From: Adiantum capillus-veneris
Lineage: Eukaryota > Streptophyta > Polypodiopsida > Polypodiales > Pteridaceae
Length of the DNA: 64,000 bases
Assembly (NCBI GenBank): GCA_014529385.2
Contig: CM043952.1
Coordinates: 52,932,619 to 52,996,618, forward strand
Direction of reading: 5' to 3'
Shown: in pieces, positions 56,517 through 64,000 of the stretch
How the letters are laid out: every line of letters begins with the position of its first letter
Numbering within the stretch: the stretch's first letter is position 1
Translations under genes and position numbers: made by a program
Notes under the pieces: model-generated
What the model was told of the DNA's origin: nothing
Database searches by the model: none
Seen by the model: only the letters and a program-made list of their open reading frames with translations

Positions 56517-59500
56517 AACTGCTAGGCGATCACTTGGCAGCACCTTTGCTACCAGCAGGCTTGCCAGAGAGGGACAACCTTCTTTGCGCCTACCCCTGCT
56601 AGTAGAGACTTCGCCTCTTGGCACCATTCCCGGGGGCCTATCTAGCTTTGACATTAGCAGACGATGGGAGACTTTTGACTATGCCTTTACCCGCTTTCTT
56701 GGCGACCCACATGCTGATTTAGAGGCTGCTTGCTTCCGAGTTCACGTACTCTTTCTTCCGGCACGAGGGACAGATGCTCTGACACTGCAAAGGGCTTCTC
56801 CTTCCTATTGTGTGGCAAGGATCAACATGTCTAGACTATGGATTCTGTGCTTGGTTTTCTCAGGTCACAAGCAGTAGAGTTCCCTCTTGGTTTTCTCAGG
56901 TCACAAGCAGTAGAATTCCCTCACCACACGGGACCCATTGACATTCTCATGCTACAGGAGCACCACCTTTGTGAGAGCCGCATTTGGCGTTGTAGACATG
57001 TGTTGAGAGGCAGATATGAGACATTCTCCTCAGCTGCTTTTGGGCCTGTAGTATCTAGGGAGGTGTCTGCATGACTATAGCTGACTCTTGGCAGCATGCC
57101 ATTGTGGACAGAGGAGTCATTGTACCTAGCAAGGCCTAGTGGATTACTATCAGTGGCAGAGTCGCATTGTTGGATTGTTGAATCTCTATGCACCAAATCG
57201 TGTGAGCCTGCGTGCTGAGTTTTGGTCTTGTTTGGTTGATGCATTACCCCATGCAGAGCAGTGGTGCGTTGGGGGAGATTTTTTAATATGCTTGAGGACC
57301 CCTTGGACCGTGTGGGGGGCAGTCACACTACAATGCATGGAGCCAAGTTGGCTGCTTGGGAGAGGCTATGTATGACTTTGCGGGTTGCTGTTGTATGTCA
57401 TCATGGGGGATTCATGCAACCTCAGGAGAGCCTCTCATTCTCTCGCTCTGACAGGCGAGTAGGAGGGGTGAATCTCTCATGGATTCATCGGTTTTATGCT
57501 AGTGACGGCATATGTGATTGGGAGGATCAGTGAGTATCATGGTAGGGACTACTTTCTCTGACCATGCACCAGTGATGGTGACATTGATGGACAGACCGAG
57601 GAGCTGAGGGAGCAGATTGACAGGATATGGTTAGAGAGTCTGTAGGGGGAGAGAGATCCTGCGACTCAGGCAGCAAGTGACATTATAGAGCTCTTTTTAC
57701 ATCAAGAGGCAGCAGCGCGATTGACTGCAGCACGGGAGGAGGAGCGTTGGCTCAGGCGGAGGATTGCCTCTTTACAGAGGATACAAGAGAGGCACCCCAA
57801 TAGCCCTAGGATGGCAGGACAGATGCAGCAGGCCAGACATGAGCTGATAGCTTCGAGGAGCATCGACATGAGTTTGCATTTCATCGTCAAGCCTCACATT
57901 GGTCTCAGGTAGGAGACAGAGTCACTTGAGAGTTTTTTGAGATGATGGGCCCACGCCATGCCCACACCAGGATGAGTCAACTGAGGAGACTTGATGGGAC
58001 AGTAGCCACGGATCTTGCGGATATGCGCTCAGTGGCATCAGATTTCTACAGAGAGCTACTTATGGCTGACCCCCAGACAGAGTATAGAGATGCATGCAGA
58101 GAGAGGTTCTGGGCCCATATTCCTTGTTTGGTCATTGAGGAGATGCAACAAAGTCTACAGAGGCCCTTCTTAGCGGAGGAGATCCGTGATGCATTACAGG
58201 CGCTCCCACGTGGCAGTTGCCTTGGTGAGGATGGTTTGACACCTGCTTTCTTTCTAGAGTACTGGGATGCCATCGGGAGTGGATTGTGAAGAGCCTTCCA
58301 ACATATTATGGACACTGGAGACATGCCTGACAATTTGACAGAGGGGTTGATTTACTTGATCCCCAAGGAGGGAGGCTTGCTGGATGATATAAGACAGCAG
58401 AGACCCATCACGATTCTCAACTCAGCCTACAAAATCTTGGGCAAGCCTCTGAGTTTGAGAATCCAACCTCTCTTGGATACCCTGATCCATGGGACACAGA
58501 CAGGTTTTGTCAAGGAGAGTAGTATCCTTGACAATATCTTTACCTTTTGGGAGGCGACAGCTCTCACCCGACTTCGAGGGGTGGACCTTGTAGTGCTTCT
58601 TCTCGACTTTGAGAAGGCATATGATCGTGTGGATTGGAGCTTTCTAGAGGGCACTATGTTGAGGATGGGCTTCTCAGCTGATTGGATTAGAGGGGTGGCT
58701 GCTCTGTATTCTTAGGCTTACAGCTAGGTCTGCTAGATGGAGACAGAGGCCCACATTTTATGCTTTTACGCTTGGTGAGACAGGCCTGCCCACTTGCCCC
58801 CTTTCTCTTTTTGTTCTATGGTGAGGCGAAGAGCCCATTTCTAGCTTCACACGAGGTCGGTCTGCAGGGCATACAACTGCCTATTAGAGGCAAGGAGCTA
58901 TTGGATGCTGAGTTTGTAGACGATACTGGACTTTTCTTGGAGGGCCAGCTGGCCAACTTGCACAAATGTGAGCAGTCGCTTGAGGTGTTTTGCCGTGCTT
59001 CAGGAGCATTGATCAAGTGGCACAAAACGGTTTCTTTTGGGTTGGTCGTGCTCCTACACTTGAGTGGTTGCCTGGTGAGGGCTTTAGATGGATATCTCCA
59101 GGGACTGCAGTGCGATACTTGGGCTGTAAGGTTGATTTAGATTTATCCCCTGAGCAGCAGACAGCTCCCCTCCTCCTCTCTATACGGAGGAAACTGGTTC
59201 ATTGGAGCTCGACACGCCTTTCTCTTGCTGGCAGGGTGGTAGTTGTCAACGAGGTGTTGTTGGCAACTATGTGGTACATCACGTCTTGCTGGATCTTTTG
59301 GAGTTCTCGCATCAACGAGATTCAGCGGTTGATCATGATTTTTTTATGGTAAGGGCGAGATACACAGTCAGCACGGGCCAAGGTCTCTTGGGAGGTCATT
59401 ACACTTCCTCGATCTCAGGCAGGCCTAGGGATCATTGACCCAGCACGACAGAGTAGAGCTTACCTTGGGAAGCTCATTATCAAAGGACTTCTTCCAAGAG

Positions 59501-59530
59501 CAGAGCCCTAGAAGGAGCAACTACTGCAGA
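56517..59530 (+). mobile_element. 5' half of the inverted LINE: ORF1 end, endonuclease, RT
   Basis: 56530-56820 is the last ORF1 domain (RRWETFDYAFTRFLGDPHAD). After an internal deletion it continues with endonuclease (LMLQEHHLCESRIWRC, 56945) and an ORF2 middle (57720-58290). RT follows: RPITILNSAYKILGKPLSLR, TGFVKESSILDNIF, LLLDFEKAYDRVDWSFLEG and catalytic FVDD at 58913-58924. RT tail sequence ends near 59520 with YLGKLIIKGLLPRAEP. Numerous stops and shifts: dead copy. The order fits an L1 5' inversion with 55602-56516. Confidence 0.75.
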
Positions 59531-59746
59531 GCTTGCAGGGTTATTCTCGTTCGACGGACGGAACGATCCGTCCGGTGGTGTCCGATTCCGTCCCGTTCGG
59601 TGATGGCGTCTGATCCGTCCAGTTGGCCAGTCAACGATTGACCGTTTGACTACGCTTTTTTTTGGGAGGTTTTTGGGTTGCCTTTTGGCATAGGATTCCT
59701 CCCACCTAGCATGGGATCCCCCCCACCTCCCACATGCCTTGAGCCT
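59531..59746. other. Spacer, no gene recognised
   Basis: 59550-59640 is rich in CGGACGGA/TCCGTCCG inverted motifs (GACGGACGGAACGATCCGTC). Confidence 0.4.
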
Positions 59747-59867
59747 CATCTCTCTCTCTCTCATTGCTTTGGACCTTGGTCCTTCAACCTTGGATTCCAT
59801 TAGGCTCCTCTCTCTCTCTCTCTCTCTCTCTCATTGCTTTGGTCCTTCAACCTTGGATTTCATTAGG

Positions 59868-59923
<56 letters not shown>

Positions 59924-60203
59924 CCACAGCGCGCAGGTCTCAGTCAGCTCCACAGCGCGCAGGTTTCAGTCAGCTCCACAGCGCGCAGGTTTCAGCCTCA
60001 GCACCACAGCGCCTCAGCGCGCAGGTCTCAGTCAGCTCCACAGCGCGCAGGTTTCAGCCTCAGCACCACAACGCCTCAGCGCGCAGGTCTCAGTCAGCTC
60101 CACAGCGCGCAGTTTTCAGCCTCAGCACCACAGCGCGCAAATTTCGGCCTCAGCAACACAGTGCGCAAGTTTTCAGCCTCAGTACCACAGCGCACAGGTT
60201 TTA
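59747..60203 (+). repeat. TC tracts and 22-58-bp CAGCGCGCAGGT minisatellite
   Basis: TC runs at 59747-59762, 59806-59832 and 59871-59919 separate two copies of a TTGGTCCTTCAACCTTGGAT segment. From 59920 a minisatellite repeats CACAGCGCGCAGGTTTCAG with a TCAGCTC or CCTCAGCAC spacer, about ten units, decaying after 60120. It lies some 350 bp upstream of the intact LINE ORF1 and may be its promoter or 5' leader. Confidence 0.85.
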
Positions 60204-60554
60204 AGGCAGGCTGGGGTTGTTAAAAGTACAGGGCTGCAGAAACGAAAAGGGAGCAGGTCACTGGCGCACCCTCTCTCTCTCTCTCTCTTTATCAACACAG
60301 TGCTAGACTTCCCATCGCCATCACCCTCTGCAGTGCCCACCAGCTTTACCGGCTTGCAACGTTCATCAAACCTGCAGGGATTTATTTGCAAGAAATTTGA
60401 AAACTGCAAAGCTCACAGAAATTGCAAATTGACACATACAGAAAGCAAACATATGCCATGTAGGCTGAATGGGGAAACATATGTATGCATAATGCGGTGC
60501 GCATAGGTTGCTCTCTCCTCTCTCTCAGAAAGTGAAACAAATAAGGCAAGACAA

Positions 60555-61424
60555 ATGGCGGCGCACTACATGGTCACAAGCAAGAGGATGACAGCCATTG
60601 AAAAGGAGTTGAAAGAATGCAAAGCTCACATGGATGAGTGGAAGAAAGAGAAGAATTTAATTCTCGAATGGAAAAGGAGGGAGGAACAGCCGAGGGAACT
60701 AGAACGCAAGGAGTTCCGGGATGAAATTCAAGCTTTAAAAAGTAGCATCTCAGCCCTTCGGGAGGAACTCGACGAAACCAAAGAGGGAAGACGCCTTGAA
60801 GATGGGGAAATTCAGCCATCTATGATTGACGAGCTGAATAGTATACGAGCACAAGTCAAAGAAATAAAGGAGGAAGGAGAAATGAAGACCTCATGGGTGG
60901 AGGTTCTCTCCAAAACGCAAAAGAAAATGGACGAGGCTGAAAAATGGATTGATGTTGTCAAGAAGGGAAAGGGCAAGGAAATTCCGACTACACCCGACAT
61001 CATCAACAAAACACTAGAAGAGGAACAACGAAGAAGGGTACGCGCTCTACACGTGAGAGTGACCGGCCTAAAAGATTCAGATAAGGTGGACCAAGAGGTG
61101 AAGAGCCTCATGTCCATGATGGGGGTGGAGAAGCCCTCGCACACACAAGCTTGGAGAGTGGGCAAGAAGAGTGAAGGTAATGGGGAGAGTTCAAAAGGAC
61201 GGGCTCTCATTTTGCGCTTTCCCTCCATGGAAGAAAAGAAAGACTTTTTAAAGAAGAGGCCAACCCTCAAGAAAACAGGTATCTTTTTAGGAGATGATCT
61301 TACGCTCTCACAGCTTGCACATATGAGAGAGGTCATGCCAGAGATTATAGCAGCAACGGAGAAGGGGAAGTTAGCTTTCTACAGAAATGGACGAGTAGTG
61401 ATTACAGAGCACCGCTCTACATGA
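60555..61424 (+). CDS. LINE ORF1 protein: coiled coil and RRM-like domain
   Basis: 289 residues, intact. Residues 1-140 are a charged coiled coil (IEKELKECKAHMDEWKKEKN, EIQALKSSISALREELDE). About 155-235 look like the RRM of L1-type ORF1: RALHVRVTGLKDSDKVDQEV, then GRALILRFPSMEEKKDFLKK, followed by the C-terminal part GIFLGDDLTLSQLAHMREVM. No zinc knuckle. The family trimerises and coats the LINE RNA. It ends in TGA followed by CGG. No stop lies between this TGA and the ORF2 ATG in the same frame. This architecture differs from the DUF4283/CCHC ORF1s at 46978 and 49890. Confidence 0.8.
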   Translation: MAAHYMVTSKRMTAIEKELKECKAHMDEWKKEKNLILEWKRREEQPRELERKEFRDEIQALKSSISALREELDETKEGRRLEDGEIQPSMIDELNSIRAQVKEIKEEGEMKTSWVEVLSKTQKKMDEAEKWIDVVKKGKGKEIPTTPDIINKTLEEEQRRRVRALHVRVTGLKDSDKVDQEVKSLMSMMGVEKPSHTQAWRVGKKSEGNGESSKGRALILRFPSMEEKKDFLKKRPTLKKTGIFLGDDLTLSQLAHMREVMPEIIAATEKGKLAFYRNGRVVITEHRST

Positions 61425-61454
61425 CGGTGCGAGACCTATGGGACCACTCTCAGG

Positions 61455-64000
61455 ATGGCAGTTTGGAATTGTAATGGTTCGTATAAACTTGATGTGGGGG
61501 CCTTTGAGGATAGCTTCAGAGACAGAGACATTGTTTTCTACTCAGAGACTCATCAGGCTCCAGGACAGTTGATGCCGCACATATCAGGATACAGATGGGA
61601 GACAGCTTGTAGGACATGCACCAGAACTGCACATGGGACTAGAGGATCAGGAGGTGTAGCAGTTCTTTTCAGAGAGGAGCTCCAACCACTATTGCACATA
61701 GTTCGGAGAGATGATCAGGCCAGATACTTGTGGGTGAGGCTGAGGGCAGAGACTGGACGTTTCTTGTACATCGCCATATGCTATTTTCCTCCCAGCACTT
61801 CAGTATATGCTTCACCCAGAGGACAGTCTCCTTACTCTGCACTTGATGATGATATCTGGGAGTTCTCCAGAGATGGAGACATCATACTCCTGGGGGATTT
61901 CAATGCCCGTACAGGTAGCTCACAGACAGTCTTCTATGACACATCAGAAGAGATGCTTAGAGAGCTTGAGCCAGAGGATTTGGGGCTTGAGAGATACTCA
62001 CATGACAGAGAGCATACAAAGTATGGGAGATACCTGAGAGAGATGACGACTACTCACAGTTTAGCCATACTGAATGGCTTAACGACTTTCCCATTGTCTA
62101 CAGGTTTTACTTGTTTTCCACATAGACATGGGTCCAGCACTGTAGACTATGTTCTGACACATCCGAGCTTTATCTCTCACATTCAGGATTTCACAGTGGG
62201 GCCCAGGCCAGTTGGGATAGCAGTAGATCATGCACTTTTAACATTATCAGTCTCCTTTGAGTACAATACATCTCAGGCGTCACGGGGTGGTGGACATACA
62301 CGCTATACTTTTACACCAGAGACTGATTCAGTCTATGTAGAGGAGATACGTAGGCTTTTATGCACATCAGAGCCAGTATACACAGTGGAGGAGATCACAT
62401 CTATGCTGACAGTGACATTACATGGGGCAGCGACAGAGGCATATCCACACACTCAGCCGGGGCAGAGACGTCTTTCTGGACACATGCCTCAGAACAACTG
62501 GTATGATGAGGAGTGTAGACAGAGGAGAGCTCAGATACAGCGGGACCTTACATTGGGAGTGATCACCTATAGACAGTCTCGCATTGCTACACGACGACTA
62601 GTGCGGCGGAAGAAGCGAGCTTTCTTGGTCCAGATGGAGCAAGATTTATATCAGCTCTTCCTTAGTAGAGATTCAGGAGAGGCTTGGCGTCTATTCCATG
62701 AGAAGTCTCCCCCACCAGTGATTACTTCTACAGAGATATGGGGGCAGTATGCAACATCTTTATACACTGTACCTGGACAACCACCATTACCAGACCCACC
62801 ACAGCCATGTCCGGCTACGAGCACCTTCTTTACCACTGAGATGGTAAAGGAGGCCATTGACAGGATGAAGACCAGACGGGCACAGGATCATGAGGGTTTG
62901 GTAGCAGAGCACATTATACATGCTGGGGATTTGTTGGCAGAGATGCTTGCACGGCTATTCAACCGTGTCATGTGTGAGGGTCTCCCTGAGTCTTGGAGAT
63001 TATCTACTATTGTACCTATCTTCAAGACAGGTGACCCCACAGTGCCGGGGAATTACCGTACTATCATGGTAGGACACACATTGGCACGCTTATATGCATC
63101 CATCCTCGAGCATAGGCTGAGCAGTTGGGCAGAGATTATGGGCATACGAGCACCTGGGCAGGCTGGTTTCAGAAGGGGTTTCTCCACACTAGATCATGTC
63201 TTTACACTCAGAGCTATCATTGAGGAGGGTCGAGCACATGGTAGACGGATATACTGCAGCTTTGTGGATTTTCGCAAAGCGTTTGACACAGTGCCGAGGG
63301 CCAGATTGATGCACCGGCTTATGGAATTGGGGGTACCCACAGAGCTGATGTGGGGGATCATGGCATTGTACAGTTCAGTGATGGGTCATGTACGCACATC
63401 AGAGGGGATATCCGACATAGTTCACTCCACCATCGGAGTGAAACAGGGATGCCCACTGTCCTCTACTTTATTTGGTATGTATGTTGATGGGGTCTCTGAT
63501 TATATTGACAGAGGAGGAGATAGAGGTGCTCAGCTTGCAGGGACATGGATCCCTCTTTTATTGTATGCTGACGATATCGTGTTGATATCAGAATCGCCAG
63601 AGGGTATGCAGAGACATTTGGACACATTGCATAGTTTTGCAGAGGATAGTGGATTGTCTGTCAACCTTGGTAAAACCAAGGTCATGGTATTTAATACCAC
63701 ACCACAGTGGATTAGGAGATCAGCACCTACTTTCACATATGGACAGGACAGTATGGAGTACACTGATGCATACACATATCTTGGGGTGGTCTTTAGTGGA
63801 CCGAGGTTCACACTGAAAGTGGCAGCAGACACTAGATTGACTCGTGCCTATGCAGCCCTAGGTGGTTTAGAGAGGATTTGTTTGCAGGTTCAGTTCCAGG
63901 AACCTCGAACAAAGCTCTGGCTTTTCGATACTTTGGTCGCTTCAGTTATGCACTACGCGGTTCAGGTTTGGGGACCGTCTATTGACAGTGCTGGATGGAC
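61455..64000 (+). CDS. LINE ORF2: endonuclease and RT, runs off the window
   Basis: One open frame of at least 848 codons, still open at the window end. APE endonuclease: N5 and N7 in VWNCNGSY, E31 in FYSETHQ, GDFNAR with D148 and N150, VDHALLTL near 255. RT: PGNYRTIMVGHTLARLYASI, QAGFRRGFSTLDHVF, FVDFRKAFDTVPRAR (D605), GVKQGCPLSSTLFGMYVDG, YADD at residues 704-707 (63564-63575), then TYLGVVFSG. It is not L1-like: the RT blocks and ETHQ resemble RTE/CR1/jockey-type LINEs. It is the only intact autonomous-type LINE in the window. The ATG at 61455 is chosen because it begins the conserved endonuclease block. Confidence 0.9.
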   Translation, partial: MAVWNCNGSYKLDVGAFEDSFRDRDIVFYSETHQAPGQLMPHISGYRWETACRTCTRTAHGTRGSGGVAVLFREELQPLLHIVRRDDQARYLWVRLRAETGRFLYIAICYFPPSTSVYASPRGQSPYSALDDDIWEFSRDGDIILLGDFNARTGSSQTVFYDTSEEMLRELEPEDLGLERYSHDREHTKYGRYLREMTTTHSLAILNGLTTFPLSTGFTCFPHRHGSSTVDYVLTHPSFISHIQDFTVGPRPVGIAVDHALLTLSVSFEYNTSQASRGGGHTRYTFTPETDSVYVEEIRRLLCTSEPVYTVEEITSMLTVTLHGAATEAYPHTQPGQRRLSGHMPQNNWYDEECRQRRAQIQRDLTLGVITYRQSRIATRRLVRRKKRAFLVQMEQDLYQLFLSRDSGEAWRLFHEKSPPPVITSTEIWGQYATSLYTVPGQPPLPDPPQPCPATSTFFTTEMVKEAIDRMKTRRAQDHEGLVAEHIIHAGDLLAEMLARLFNRVMCEGLPESWRLSTIVPIFKTGDPTVPGNYRTIMVGHTLARLYASILEHRLSSWAEIMGIRAPGQAGFRRGFSTLDHVFTLRAIIEEGRAHGRRIYCSFVDFRKAFDTVPRARLMHRLMELGVPTELMWGIMALYSSVMGHVRTSEGISDIVHSTIGVKQGCPLSSTLFGMYVDGVSDYIDRGGDRGAQLAGTWIPLLLYADDIVLISESPEGMQRHLDTLHSFAEDSGLSVNLGKTKVMVFNTTPQWIRRSAPTFTYGQDSMEYTDAYTYLGVVFSGPRFTLKVAADTRLTRAYAALGGLERICLQVQFQEPRTKLWLFDTLVASVMHYAVQVWGPSIDSAGW

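Noticed and set aside
59739-60506. 255-codon open frame through the TC tracts and minisatellite
   Set aside because: Composition alone keeps it open (S/L and S/Q/H repeats); no domain and two other frames are equally open.

Overview
The window looks like repeat-dense nuclear DNA of a land plant. The evidence is plant-type Ty3/gypsy elements primed by tRNA-Asp-like and tRNA-Trp-like sites, an element with a second (archaeal-type) RNase H as in the Tat group, plant L1-type LINEs with DUF4283-like ORF1 proteins, GT-AG introns, and the last exons of a plant HAD hydrolase. A second, non-L1 LINE lineage fits a large non-flowering-plant genome (fern or lycophyte) better than a typical crop, but this is inference. 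Nothing prokaryotic is present.

Layout. 1-742: no identified gene. 743-9436: forward Tat-like Ty3 element with two LTRs and a stop-ridden gag-pol. 9437-9573: reverse transcriptase fragment. 9881-18568: reverse-strand, deleted Ty3 element with one LTR, a long leader carrying eight copies of a 20-bp palindrome, and a repeat protein where pol should be. 18569-19255: two tandem RT fragments. 20148-21258: reverse-strand coiled-coil host-gene relic with an intron. 21842-23419: 5'-truncated L1 LINE. 23420-39089: a second reverse-strand Ty3 element related to the 9881-18568 one, split at 26816-33778 by a younger LTR element with 2.1-2.4 kb LTRs and one intact 759-codon acidic ORF. 39090-42009: mostly unidentified. 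42010-42419: two last exons of a HAD phosphatase. 43430-45290: reverse LINE piece. 46620-49558: forward LINE with poly(A). 49559-55430: another LINE, interrupted at 51939-54445 by a small LTR element with no coding sequence. 55602-59530: LINE with inverted halves. 59747-60203: TC tracts and a minisatellite. 60555-64000: an intact LINE running off the window.

How the pieces work together: nearly everything is a transposable element in nested layers. Target-site duplications of the two nested LTR elements (4 bp at 26812/33779, 5 bp at 51934/54446) show the host elements were continuous before insertion. The youngest-looking units are the acidic-ORF LTR element and the terminal LINE. Four observations seem worth following: a 20-bp palindrome repeated at about 284-bp spacing in the leaders of two related elements, with a different palindrome in each; a small leader peptide shared by two unrelated LTR elements with mostly silent codon differences; the single-gene acidic LTR element; and an in-frame ORF1-UGA-CGG-ORF2 arrangement in the intact LINE.
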